A stretch of DNA of 64,000 bases. Source: Cheilinus undulatus. Lineage: Eukaryota; Chordata; Actinopteri; Labriformes; Labridae. Each line of letters begins with the position of its first letter. Positions within the stretch are counted from its first letter, which is position 1. A program made the translations under genes and the position numbers. The stretch is taken from contig NC_054876.1 of assembly GCF_018320785.1 (NCBI RefSeq), forward strand, positions 22,342,212 to 22,406,211, in the 5' to 3' direction. This document shows, one piece after another, positions 1-12,400 of the stretch. The notes under the pieces are model-generated. The model searched no databases and was not told where the DNA came from. It was given only the letters and a program-made list of their open reading frames with translations.

Positions 1-3000
1 TGGTGTCCTCCTCATCTTTTTTCCCAGGTATCTAAAATAGAGAAGTTAATTAACCACACATTAAAAGTGATTACTTAACCAGTAAGATAAGATTGAATTT
101 GTTCTTTTTGAATACCTCAGGAAGGATCAAGTTCTCCTTATCTTCCTCCTTGTTGTCTGCGTGTTCATGTTCATGTTCATGGTCATGGTCATCGTGTCCA
201 TCATGGGGACTGGTGGAGGTGAGAAAAATAAGAAAGCCATTTCTTTGTAAATTTTCATCCTATCAGTGTAGTTCCCCGAAGAAGTCAATCAAAATACTTG
301 TCAGAAAGACCAGAGAATCATTTCAACTCTTGTAGCCCCTGATGTTTCAAAAGGAGAAAGAAGGAGTCTCAAAAGTTGTTCTGTACTCAAGTGTCTTGAG
401 CAAATGTAATTTTAGCTTGTGCACAAGACTTTTTGGAACTTCTGGGCCTCCATAGACTGCTGATATTAAAGGACTTTCACTCTGGTACTGATCAGTTCTG
501 AATTTTGAAGGGAATTTTTAGCTTCCAATATTTAATTTTTGTAAAACACTGATGCACAAAGACACTTCATCACAGGATGTTTACATTGTGTCAAAACAGA
601 AAATATCCAATAGCTGGTTTTCACCTAATCTTTGCGTCGGTCTTAGAGAAGACAGAGAGAACGAACTCTGCGCTCTGGTAGGGCTTCATGGTGGAGGGGA
701 TGACCACATACTCTCCAGGCTGCAGGCTGTACTGCCTGATCAGATCCCTGTTGTAGGTGTAATTCTGTACCCTCTTCATGGCTCTGTTTCTGTCAAAGAA
801 GGAACGAGGCAGGCGTCCTTTTGGTGTCTGTAAAGAATTTGGACCACAGTTCAAAGAATTAGACTTTTTTCCTGAGAAACATATGAATTTTTCAAGCATG
901 GACTATGTTATGTGTGCACAGAGGGAATGGGAAGTTTGAACTTACCCCTTCTGGAACCTGTTGAATGGGAAACAGGAAGAAAAAGTTAGCACATCATTTC
1001 TAAATCAGGACCTTACCAGAAATTATCCTCTTTTCTTTATGTTCCAAAATGTTTAAAGAAGCTTGTAAGCTGGTAGTAGGCTGTGCCATCTCACCAAAAT
1101 TCATTAAACAAACCTTGTAGACTGTCACTCCAATAGGGTAGGATCTCTGCTCTTTGCGATTCTGCACTTTGGGTTTCTGCATCAAGGAAAGTAGGATGTT
1201 CTGGTCATTTACTTCTGTCCTGTCGATTTTAGTCACCTCAATGCGGTACTGAGGGTTGGTGTGGAAGGTCGCTGCAGGGACGAGAAATATAAAGAGTGCA
1301 GTTAAACTTATTTGAGCATGTAGAGGAGATTTCTCAAAAGAAAAAAACAAAACCCCAAAACTTCTCTGGTAATCAGTTGTTTGTTTAACCTAACACAGAC
1401 CTTCTGACCCAGTAACCCTTAACCTCATAATATTGTGGCAATTCTGTGGTAACTGGGTGGTAAATTACTCTAACCCTAACCCACTAACTCTGACTCTAAC
1501 CCTGGTAATATTGTGGCAATTTCCTGGTAATTAGGTGGCATTTCACCAATAATTTCAAAGAGGAAAGGTTATAATTTTCTATACGATTAATTATTATTAT
1601 TTATAATTATATTTTTCTTTATTTTGGCTCACTGAATTAAATCAGCCTTTCTGAATCATTTTAAAGTAATTTTAGGGGTCGGGGTAGGGGTTAGAATACC
1701 ACCTAATTACCAAAGAATTACAAGGAATTTTTTGATAATGAATACATTAATAGTTGGTAAATATTTCCTTTATATTACCATAATTCTGAGTTATTACCTG
1801 TAAAATACCAACTTATCACAAAGTAATTGCTCCCTTATTCTTGAGAAATAACCAAATAGTTACACTTAATACCATAAAATTATTAGGTAATTGGGGCCCT
1901 CTATAATAAAGTGTTAGGTTAACACTACGAGGATGAGTTGCACTCACAGTTTGATGGACTGCCACCAGCACTTCTTCCTGCAACCCATTTGCCTTCATGA
2001 ATCTGGCACTGCCACTGGCAACTGAGGTCTCCATCGATAAAGTTAGGGTTCTCGCAGCAGATGAACAGCATCAGAAAGTAGCGACAGAAGTCTTCCAACT
2101 CCATCCTGACAAGAAAGAGAAGAGCAGAGGGCAGAAAAAGAGAAAACCCTGTAATTGACAATGTGTAAACGAAGAAAACTACCCCTACTGTTACTACCTT
2201 ATAGTTTCTCTGATTTATTCACGGTCAAAGTGCCCTTTTTTAAGATATCTGGTTCTATTTTTGGCAGCTAGAGGCACTTTGGACCAATAACAAGGAAACA
2301 CTCACTGACATGATTCAATCGTCATGAAATTCTTGGTAGCAACATAAAGGAGAAACTTCTTGCTTGCGGTCTGTTTTAAAATGGAGGAGCTAGCAGTAAC
2401 TTCTGGTTCTGAAAAATGAAGACAGAAATGGATGGGCCCCTCAAAGCCTCAGTAAATGGGCCCTCCCCACATGCCATTTAATATTAGTACATGCACATTG
2501 GGTCTGTAGTGTTGGCACATTCCCACTGTATAACTTTCACTTCTGGGGCTGGGTTCCATTTAGGTTTGGAGTGGAGATAAATGTTTGTCTACCTCATACA
2601 CCCACTACTTTCTAAATTATCTTGCTTACCAGAACTCTCCATCATCACGGTCGAAACACTTTTCCTTATCCTCCGACGTCACTCCATTCCACTTTTCTGA
2701 CCTGAGCACAGAAGAAAATAAATGACAAAATTTTAGCGATTTCACTTGATATGTACAAAAATCCTTTTAAATCAAACCTTTTTGTGAAAGTGTCTATGTA
2801 AAAATATGGTTATTTACTTGTCACTCCAGTCTCCGTTCCACTCAGTTTGGCCCCAAGGGTTCATGACTCTCACTAGCTTCACTTTAGAGCCATAATATGT
2901 GACCTAAAAGTGCAAAAATAAAATAACACATTTCTATACAAACTATTACTAGTGGTTGAACTGTAATCTTTTATTAACCCTCCACATTTTAGGCACACTT

Positions 3001-4350
3001 CTGTTTTTATTTTCTTACCTCAGTGACAGCTGTGACAGAATAAGCATGAGCGTCCACCAATCCAGTGTTTGCCACAGTGTTGATTATCCTATCCTGTAAG
3101 AGACAAGGCAATTAAATCTCATTCAAAGTCAAGACAGGAACATATTTCTCTCCTGAAAGGCCTCTTACCCCTTTCTGGGGAGTACCGCAGCAAATCATTG
3201 AGTTGCAGCCGGTGGCGTTGCTGAGTGACTCCCACAGCTTCTCGTCGTGGCCAGCATCATGAACCTCCCTGAGCTCATACATCATATGCACGCCTCCACT
3301 GAAATCCTTGCAGGCCTCTGATGGCAGGCCAGCGTTCATGTCAGCGTATGTGCCGCACACCCTGAAGGAGACAGTGAGAATATTTTCTGTTCTTTCTTTG
3401 CAGATGATTCAGCTAATTCTGCAGCAGACTAATATGTTTAATTCTAAAGAAAGTTTTTTCTTACTTGGCATACGCTTTCTCCAGCAGAGGAACCCAGAAT
3501 TCATTGCCACTCTTGGAGCGCACAGACAGCAAGTTGTTGTCGATGGTTGGCAGATGGTCATCAATGACAACGTCCACCCACTTTCCAAACCTCCAGAACT
3601 GACACAGAGAAAACAGAAGAGTAACAACTTGATGAATAATTCAAATTCACTGTGCAGATTTATTTTGAAAGAGCTTGAGAGTGTGATTGATCCTTTTACC
3701 CTGAAGTGAAAGATTCCTGCATAGTCCTTGAAGGACTGGTCCATAGGCACAACCTGCACCATCAGGGTTTTGTGGAAAGTCAGGGCAGAGATAGCAGCCA
3801 GAAACCAGCAGTTACCTTACAAATGAGGAAAAATTAATATTTTGTCAGACATTGCTGCAGAATGTACAATGTCAGCTACGAAAATCATTAATTTCTTTTT
3901 CTCTTGAGCTGCAAGTTTCTAACTTACCCACATTGCCTTGACCAAAGTCGAAGCGTGAGGCGCCTTTGGAACAGAAAACAGCATCATCACTGATGCCTTG
4001 TCTCTTCAGGATTTCCTTTATGACACATTGAAGGAAACAAAAAAAAGTAAATCTGCATTTTACACTATAAATACAAAAAACGTGTGATTGTAGCGATTAT
4101 ATCACTACAGTGTAGCACTTACTGCTGGACGAAGCCACTCCACTTGCTCCTCACGCCACCTTGGCATACCCAGGTCACCCAGAGAGCGGTTGTCAGGTGG
4201 GAAGGTGCTGTCCACAAACAGGCTCCCTCTGCGGACATACCTGGCCTTCAGCTGTGTGTAGTCCTGGTTGTTATACTTGGCAGGGTTGCTGGGGCTCCCC
4301 TCGCTACCATCCTGGTAGGTCAGGTTGATGATAGAGGTGCATCCAGGCAT
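1..4350 (-). CDS. Calpain A: classical calpain large-subunit-like protease, 3' part beyond window
   Basis: Cytosolic Ca2+-dependent cysteine protease. The coding exons, in transcript order, are 4123-4350, 3928-4015, 3700-3815, 3465-3598, 3169-3361, 3019-3093, 2818-2903, 2630-2701, 1948-2105, 1114-1271, 946-957, 625-827, 116-209 and 1-31 (partial). Every junction is GT-AG and the phases close. The papain-like CysPc core has all three catalytic residues: Cys108 in GNCWFLAA, His269 in DAHAYSVT and Asn293 in MNPWG. The C2-like domain runs from about residue 340 to 505 ([16 protein letters not shown]). A linker of alternating His and Asp/Glu follows (residues 509-525), then LILPE and [10 protein letters not shown] to the window edge. 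A penta-EF-hand domain is expected further left but cannot be seen. The start ATG lies just inside exon 2, after a non-coding first exon. I cannot say which CAPN paralogue this is; CAPN1, 2, 8, 9 and fish-specific forms are all possible. Confidence 0.9.
1385..1925. repeat. Dispersed repeat in calpain A intron
   Basis: This intronic block holds many variants of GGTAATTAGGTGG and its complement ACCACCTAATTACC, plus short runs of CCCTAACCC. It closes with a tail containing TATAATAAAGTGTTAGG. I recognise the tail as typical of a repeat common in fish introns, but I cannot name the family. Confidence 0.45.
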
Positions 4351-4380
4351 GTTGACGAGAGCTTCAAACTGACTGTGAAG

Positions 4381-4515
4381 GCAAAATAAGAAATAATGAA
4401 TTTCATTTGAAATGCAAAAGGTGTTAGAGAGGGAGGAGGATTATTACCTGCAAGACAACTGCAAACCAACTGCTCCTTCCCTGCAAGAGAAGAGACTTGG
4501 ATGAGTCCTGCCTGA
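4381..4515 (-). other. Calpain A 5' UTR exon and first intron
   Basis: On the minus strand a first non-coding exon from about 4510 ends at a donor near 4448 (CTTGCAG then GTAATAATCC). The next acceptor is TTTTGCCTTCACAG near 4375, about 25 bases before the ATG at 4350. The exact transcription start is inferred from the TATA box only. Confidence 0.55.
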
Positions 4516-4534
4516 GTTCCTCAGCACTTTCCCT

Positions 4535-4545
4535 CACTTATATAG
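4535..4545 (-). promoter_or_regulatory. TATA box of calpain A
   Basis: The minus strand reads CTATATAAGTG, a strong TATA match about 25-30 bases upstream of the inferred transcription start near 4510. It is the only good match next to the first exon. TATA-driven promoters fit a regulated, tissue-restricted gene better than a housekeeping one, but that is inference. Confidence 0.6.
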
Positions 4546-4559
4546 AGACTGCATTACAT

Positions 4560-5620
4560 AATTCAACAAGCAGACCCTCCCCTTGAGGAGGTATAGAGGA
4601 GATAAAATTACAGGGGGGCTGGCAGGTTTCGGGTTGAGAAACTGGTTTTGTGGTATACATCATCCCCTCCAGTGAGTGTCACCTGACAGGCTTGTTGTCA
4701 CGTCAAGTTTGCAAAAACTGCACATGTTCTTTTTGCATCTCTGGACAAAAACATAAAACCATTAGATATGCAAAAAACTGTCATGAGGACAAAAACACCT
4801 TCAGATGATGATACAGCAAGAAATACATTAATTTTTATTTTATGAAATGAATTTTAGTGCATGTAAGATTATAACAATTTGAATTCAAATAAAGTTTGAA
4901 CAAAGCACTATTTGCGAAATTTATATTCTGTGCACTTCTTAATGTCTTCTTTTCCTTACATTTTTATTGCTATTTTTGTTGTTACTGATGTTTCTGTTCA
5001 TTTAGAATATTCATTTTTCTTTTTTATCATTTAATATTTGTCTTTTACACGATGCCAACCTGCAAATGTACCAATATATGCAGGGACAACAAACATCTTA
5101 AATCATCTTGAATTTTAAATTTAAGAATAATTCTTGATGCAGTGTATTTGTCATTGAAGTTATCTCTCTAAAAAGTTTCTTAAAGGATGACCTCTGTGAG
5201 GTCTTTGTTTCTTTACTCAGAGAGGGGGATTAGTGGGACTTGCCCCTTAGCCAAATTTGCTCCTGAGAGCTGTCACGCACCTGACAGGCTAAACGAGAGT
5301 ACGAATGTCACTGCCAAGTGTGGGTTTAAGACACAAGAATGAAGACTTTCAAGAGAGGGATAAAAAGGCAAATAGAATATTTGATTCAAAATGAAATAAA
5401 AGATGTGCTATGGTCATAATAAAGGTAACACCTTTACCAGACAAATGTTTACAACCCAAACAGCCCTGAGAAAAGTAGATAAAAGAAAATACACAAAGCA
5501 TGTGAGGCCCCTAAAGCTGGAGAAATGACCTAAAAAGTTACATAATACAAAGCATGGCTATTAAACTAATAGTACTGCACTAATGAAGATAAAACCATGT
5601 GTTTCACAGACACAATGAGT
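4560..5620. other. Intergenic, no gene seen
   Basis: AT-rich sequence upstream of calpain A. I see no conserved reading frame, exon pattern or recognisable repeat here. Confidence 0.5.
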
Positions 5621-5622
5621 GT

Positions 5623-6732
5623 TATACACTCACCATCCACTTTATTAGGCACACCTTGCGAGTACCGAGTTAGACCCCCTTTTGCCTTTGGAGCTGCCTC
5701 AATTCTTTGTGACAGAATTTCAGCAAGATGTTTGAAACATCTCTCTGAGATTTTGGTCCATAATCATATGATAGCATCACGCAGTTGCAGCAGATTTGAT
5801 GGCTGCACATCCATGATGCGAATATCCCATTCCACCACATCCCAAAGGTGCTCTATCAGATTGAGATCTGGTTATTGTGGAGGCCAATGGAGTACAGTGA
5901 ACTCACTGTCATGTTCAAGAAACCAGTTTGAGATTATTTGAGCTTTGTGACATGGTGTATTACCCTGCTGGAAGCAGGCATCTGAAGATGGGTAGTTTGT
6001 GGTCCCAAGGTGTGACAAGAAAATATCCCCCACACCACTGCACCATTACTACCAGCCTGCATCATTGACACAAAGCAGGATGGATCCATGCTTGTTTACA
6101 CCAAATTCTGACTACACCATCTAAATGTTGCAGCTGAAATCATGGTTCATCAGACCAGGCAACGTTTTTCCAATCTTCTATTGTCCAATTTTGGTGAGCC
6201 TCTGCAACTTGTAGCCTCAGTTTTCTGTTTGTGACTGACAGGTGTTATCTTCTGCTTCTGTAGCCCATCTGCTTCAAGGTTGGACGTGTTGTGTGTTCAC
6301 AGATGATATTCTGCATACCATGTTTGTAACGTGTGGTTATTGGAGTTACTGTTGCCTTGCAATCATCTTGAACCAGTCTGCCCATACTCATCTGACCTCT
6401 GACAAAAACAAAGCATTTTTGTCCACACTACTGCTGCTCTCTGGATATTTTCCCTTATCCGAACCATTCTCTGTAAACCTTAGAGATGGTTGTGCGTGAA
6501 AATTCAAGTATATAAGCAGTTTCTGAGATACTCCAACACCAATGACTATGCCACATTCAAAGTCACTTATATCCCCTTTCTTCCCCATTCTGATGCTCAG
6601 TTTGAACGTCACTCTTAACCTCATCTACATGCCTAAATACATTAAGTTGCTGCCATGTGATTGACTGATTAGCTATTTGTGTTAACAAGCATTTGAACAG
6701 GTGTACCTAATAAAGTGGGCAGTAAGTGTATA
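5623..6732 (-). mobile_element. Tc1/mariner-like DNA transposon, decayed
   Basis: The ends are inverted repeats of about 30 bases: CCACTTTATTAGGCACACCT on the left and its near-complement AGGTGTACCTAATAAAGTGG on the right, next to TATA target sequence. On the minus strand the start of a transposase can be read near 6600 (MGKKGDISDFECGIVIG, the usual Tc1 helix-turn-helix opening). Its C-terminal part lies near 5800 (VEWDIRIMDVQPSNLLQLRDA). Frameshifts and stops lie between, so it is a dead copy. Confidence 0.8.
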
Positions 6733-6823
6733 TTGAAGGAAAGGTATTCACAACTGCTGTAAAATCTTAAGTTTACTGCTAGCTGCTGACTGAAGTGCAC
6801 GTGTTTTTGCTAGGGTGTCTGGC

Positions 6824-7262
6824 AATGGTTAGCCAAAAAGTGAGCATCGCAGTAGAAATTTTTTGTGACAGTGAAATAAACAGCAGCTGAAGCTTTTCAT
6901 ACATTAACTGAGGTGTTTGGGGAACACTGCATGTCACGAGCTCATGTGTTTAAATGGCACAAGACAGGATGTCCAAGACCATGAACATTCTGGCTGCCCA
7001 TGCACATCAAAAATTCCTGAAAACATTCAACAAACTTTACAAATCGTTCAAAATGATGGACGACTCAGTATAAGACTGATGATGGCAGAAATGGTCTACA
7101 CTGATAGAAACAGTTCAGCAAATTCTGCATGAAAATTTGAACAGGACTGAAGTACATGCCAAAGTTGTTCCAAAACTTCTGACTCCTGATCAAAAAGAAA
7201 AACACAAGCAAATTTGAGGCAACATTTTGGAACAAATTGAAGGAACTCCATACTTTTTAGGA
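6824..7262 (+). pseudogene. mariner transposase remnant
   Basis: Plus-strand translation in shifting frames gives pieces of a mariner transposase N-terminal half: MVSQKVSIAVEIFC, then HVFKWHKTG, and a match to the family's LTPEQKQRR region as LLIKKKNT. Stops and frame changes occur throughout. No inverted ends were identified. Confidence 0.65.
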
Positions 7263-7299
7263 AGCTGGTCAACTTTTAAGCAAATCATGCAGGAACATG

Positions 7300-8110
7300 T
7301 GTTATTTAAAGTTAAATAACTTTATAACCAAAAATCATAGCCACTTACTTTTTTCCCCTCTTGACACCCGCTGTTTTACTGTTCAATGATGCTACCCATG
7401 CCTTCATAGCTCTTATGGAGGCTTTTCTTGTGATCCTGGATGACTTCCTGGTTTAAACTCACACTGTTAACTCTGGTACTAAACTCTTTTTTAAAATCCA
7501 ATTCTTAATCCAATTTTCAGTCATTTCTGCCACTCGCTTTTTCATTAGCCGCCATGTTTCCCACAATGCACTTTGATGGGCTTTGACAACCAATGGAGGG
7601 ATTTCTTTTTGTAAAAATGTAAATATTTTAAACACTTTTTGTCATAGAATGATATTTTTTTCAATTTTTGGTCCCAAAGAGATGCAAAAACAAGTTCTTG
7701 CCAAAAACGACTTAGTCATTATTGTTTAATGTGTCACACATACAAATCTTTGAGTTTTAATTTCCATTTATTTTTTTCTTTTGTTTTTATTGTCCCACAA
7801 CTTTTTTAAAATCATGGGACATTACTGCAGCACACATATCCTTAAAGCGAAGGTTTTCCTGGAAAAAAGGATGATTAGAGCTTGACTGGGCACCACAGGG
7901 TTGATATTTTAAAAGCTTTTTAAGACAAAAAGTCCAGGTAGGACTGAATGGTTAAAAATAACTTTGGAGCTCTGGGTAAGGTGGTACTTTGCACAAACCC
8001 TACCACTCTAGCCCTACCCCATCCCCAGAGCCCTAACCCTAACCTGTGCCAGTGCATCAATGTTAAATAGCATTAGCGTGTCCCAAACCTGACCCTCACT
8101 CTGTCCTAAA
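7300..8110. other. Intergenic, no gene seen
   Basis: Low-information AT-rich DNA with short CCCTAACCCTAACC runs near 8030 that are not long enough to be telomeric. No coding signal was found. Confidence 0.45.
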
Positions 8111-8111
8111 C

Positions 8112-8222
8112 CCCCGATCAGAAGGAAAAACGAAGCAAATTTGTGGCAACATTTTGGAACGAATCAAAGCAAACCCAAATTTTTTAGAAAGTTGCTCAGC
8201 TTTTAAGGTAATCATTTTCTGA
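8112..8222 (+). pseudogene. Second fragment of the same mariner family
   Basis: CCCGATCAGAAGGAAAAACG and the following 100 bases closely match the stretch at 7186-7295. Translation gives DQKEKRKQICGNILERIKAN, the region of mariner transposase just before the DDE domain. It is a short remnant. Confidence 0.65.
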
Positions 8223-8299
8223 CGCCTTGGTAGAAATACGTAACCTGACACGTCAGATGGATGTGTTTTACACATCCATCTGGGAAAGCTTCAATAGGA

Positions 8300-9480
8300 A
8301 ACATTTGAAAAAAGGCAGAGGATTTGAGAAAAACTCGAAGTGTGATTGGATGAACGTTCTGTGTGTCACATCTCTACGGGCCATTTAGAGCAATAAAACC
8401 AAGTGGCAACCTCCGGCCCTAAAAAATGAAGCCAATGCGGAAGTGCAAAAAATTGCTATACCGCGACTGTCCACTTGAGGCTGGCTGCAGGAAAACCAGA
8501 AGTTCCGTCTGCACACATGTTAAACATGTGTGCAGACACAAAATAAACTGGTTTACAGCCTAGTTCAAAACACCAAACGTCTCTCATTAGCTAGTGTCTT
8601 ATTGTGCTCCCACTGTACGGGGGGGGTGAATTTTTTTGTACCACGATCGTTTGGATTATATTTAGGATAAAACTTACTTCACGGTGATTGGCACGCCTCA
8701 TTTGATTGACAGATAACTCGGCAGGCAGAGGCTCCATTTCCTGTCAAGCGGAATGCTAGCTAGCAGGCTGACAAGAAGTCGCGCTTAGTGGACGGGCCGT
8801 TAGGTTGATCCGAAGTTCGGTTGAGACCGCGATTTCAATATGGAAGCATCCACGGATTGGCTTCAAAAGCCATTTTACTCCGCCTATTGTAAGCAGACGA
8901 CTGATGTCACACGGGGTTTGTCCAATTCTTTCTACAGTCTATGAATAAAACACATGATGTAGCTGCTATCGAGGAATAACGCGAAACATGGTGACTATAG
9001 ACATGTAAGTACTCGACTTTTGTCGTTTATGAAAAGAAAACAACTCACTGCTGTTCTTTGTTTTTCTTTTAACGGAGAAATGTTGTCAAGTTCTGATAAA
9101 ACTGGCGCTTTAGCAGCATCCACGCTAATCTCTTCCTCATAACTGCAACAGCTCTTGCTGCTGCTTGTTTATGTCACGACTCTGCTGCGCCTGAAAGTAG
9201 GCTACTGCCCCTCGTCGCTGATTGGTCCCGTCACTTTCTAGCCGGGCCTAAACGGTTTAGATGGGAACTTTGCAAGATAGATTTCCCAGTGAAAAACAAG
9301 GAAATGGGCATATCCATCTGCTTTGCAAGGTTAAGAAATGCGTGCACTACAATCAGTTGCTACCAGTGTACTAAAGACATCACTTTTGGAAACTTACAGA
9401 AGTTGTCAAGAGTACCTGGATGCAGCTGAGGACCTTCACTTCACACTGGAAGTCGGAAAATCGCCGCCATATCTTGTCTT
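8300..9480. repeat. Teleost dispersed repeat cluster
   Basis: The block with TGGCAACCTCCGGCCCTAAA, GAAGCCAATGCGGAAGTGC and the downstream TGATGTCACACGGGG segment resembles a repeat I associate with many fish genomes. I recognise it only from memory and cannot assign a class. It has higher GC and more CpG than the surrounding DNA. Confidence 0.5.
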
Positions 9481-12400
9481 CTAATACCAGAAGTCACTTG
9501 AACTGAACGTCTTCGTTGTTTTCTCTGTGTGTCGCCACGATATTAATAGAGGCAAGTCTGAAACATAAGGAAATACAAGTAGACAAAAAATATGCAAATT
9601 TTCAGGTTAAAAAGCTCAGCAATAACATTACATTTATTTTAATCAATCAATTTATGATCCAAATTCACATATCACTGAGCACAGACATAATATGCGATGG
9701 GAGATTAGCTCGCTGGTTGGACGCCAACGTCACGGCAATGTTGCTGTAGGCAAGTCGCTACGTCATTCAAAACCGTAGACAGGGATTTTGCAAGTTTTTG
9801 GAATAAAACACTCAAACAACAAGATAACATGGATTTAATGATTCATTTATAATAAATGATTCATATTAAAATAATAACTGACAGTGAAACATAAAAGCAG
9901 AATCCACTTTCTTGTATTTTCTCAGTTAAATGAAAAGATGTACTCCATGATTTAAGATAAAATAATTTTAATTTTTTCTACCTCATAAGGTGAAACAACA
10001 TTGCAGCTCTAACATGCAACTTGTTCAAAGTTAGCATCCCTTTAATCCGAAGAACAGTTGCAGAAATTAAATGTTAGCCATTTGCAAGTGTTTAAGATTT
10101 GCTTACATGCACATATTCAAGATTCAATCATCTATATTCATATGAAGATTCAGTTTGGTCCTAGCTTTAGTTGATTCAGGCTGGAAAAGCTCTACGCCGC
10201 ATGCTTTCACCAGCTTTCACACAACTCAAGGGTGGTGTTTTTTCAATTCAAACATTGTGAGTGGAAAAAAACAGTCCTCTCATATGGAATATCTATGAGG
10301 GGCCATATTAAAGAAACAGCAGTACAGATTTTATAGTGCTCACCCCCTTTTGTGATGATGATTATGGGCTTTTGCAAACTACTGACAATGTTGAAGGAGT
10401 TCTCTCAGCACATACAATGCATGTGAGAACCTACAAGCACTGATGTGAGTGTAATGTGTAAACCTGCTGCAGGAACAATGTGTTCCTCTTCAACCTGACA
10501 CAAGACAATTACTCTCTCATCATGTTCTCTTTTCTTTATCTTCCTTTTTTGAGATTTTTGTTGTTTTTAGTTTTTTCTCCACATTAGCTCTACAGTTGCC
10601 CGTGGGGAAAATGTGTCTAGACTCGTTATACACGCCAAAGGGATTTGGAACAGTGTCCCCTTAACTTGTATTGCTGCAGTACTGTATGCAAATCTCCATG
10701 TGTTACATAAAGTAGAGGGTGTTCCTTTGTCAGGCTGGAAAAAGTGGTGTGATGATGCTTTCAGCACAAAAGGGACACCTTTGTCCTTCTAAAGATCCTA
10801 TAGGATAAGCCAGCATATACAAATATCTCATATTAGATCTCAGGTAATATTCTTCTTATGCTTTCTCCCAAAGTTAAAACCACAAACATGCACAGAGAGG
10901 TGACAAAGGCTATATTTTTCTACTGTTGGCCCCTGACATGTCAACACACATCTGCGGAAATTCTTTGCTGTGAGCTGTTATGGACCTAAGAGTGGCTTTG
11001 GGGCAAATTCTTGCTTTGTAAAGATGCTCTGACTCAAAACTGGCTTTTATTGTGAGTTTTCTCACATAACTCATGCTGTGTTTTTTATCTTTTCACAATT
11101 ATTGGTTAAAGCTGTAGGTTAAGTGGAAGCAGGAGTAATAATGACTGCATAGAAGGGTTTCACCAAGAATCTTGATAAACTGATTTTCACTCATTATTCA
11201 TACTGCTTCCTTCCAGTCCCTTATTCATTATCAGTGGTTCTCAAATGGTGTGGTAAGGCACACTGGTGTGTCGTGGGAATATATACAACCACACATAACT
11301 ACCATAACAATACAATAACTTTGGCTCAATTAGGACCACTTTATTAAGAAACACACATTATGTGTGGTTATTAATAGTTTTTCTTTACCAACAGTTCTAA
11401 ATTTGAACTGATTGCAGTTAATCATATGAATGTTTTGGGATCCCTCTGCCCTTCAAGCCTGGGGCAGGGAGAGAAGCAGCAGAAAATTTGAAAATTTACC
11501 CTTTTAATACCAATCTTAATCAGCTCTGATTCTTTTAATTAAGAAATATAGTTAAAATCAAACCCTTGCTAAAAGCTAAACACAACTGACTTGAGAACTC
11601 GCTTTAATCATTACTCAAAGATTACTGAAACTGAAACTCTCTTATCATGGGCTTTTCTCACCCCTAGCACATCTACAAATGGTCCATATAACGCAGCCTC
11701 CTAGACTGTCAATATACTGTATACTAGTTGTCAGCCACAAACCACTGAAACTCTGTTCCAGAACATCAAACTCTGCTAAATTTATAATATCTTCTTGTCT
11801 GTACTTTGTGATTTCACTGGTGCACTAAAGCACTTTTGTTGGTTTAAAAGTTCTTTACAAAGAAAATTTACTGTCACCAAAAGTGCACAGTATGGACCCA
11901 GTTGTTTTCTGTAATGAAATACCATAAATATTTTCAGTTGTCCTTAATCTCTCCTGCATTCATTTCGTTCTTTTCTTGACGCACAGTTTGAGTAATGTGA
12001 GAAAAGTTCAGATGAAAAGCTCGCCTTAAGCATCGTGGTTTACACTCTGTTTAGGAGGAACTTGCCCCAAAGACAGTCCTTTGGCCAAAATATCTTCCAG
12101 AAAGATATGTACACGTGTGCATATCTGCAGATATGTGTACAGGTGTGCACTGACCTACAGACTGACAACAGCTTGACAGCGTGCTCACGTAAAAACCCTA
12201 ACACCTTGATGATCACAGCTGGTAAACAGTGTTTACAGTTACTGAGAAAGGTAGGGTTCTGAAATACTTTTTACTGTTAAGAACTTCATGTTTTGTCTTT
12301 GCAGGTGAGAGGAATGCCGTTATTTTTGCAGAGAATGTAGTCAATAATCATATGAGAAAAACGTCCTCTGCACCTACTCAGCATTGAACAGTTATTTTTA

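Noticed and set aside
621-625. Calpain A ending in a stop (TGA) right after its C2-like domain, like calpain B
   Set aside because: AG|GTGAAA is a good donor, and exons at 116-209 and 1-31 continue the frame with correct phase.
1430-1520. CCCTAACCC runs suggesting telomeric sequence (also near 8030)
   Set aside because: Only two or three imperfect units, mixed with other sequence inside an intron or old repeat.
3928-3960. A GC-AG intron after exon 3 of calpain A (CAAG then GCAATG)
   Set aside because: A normal donor (GTGG then GTAAGT) eight bases on gives the expected QGxxGNCW motif and keeps phase, as in calpain B.
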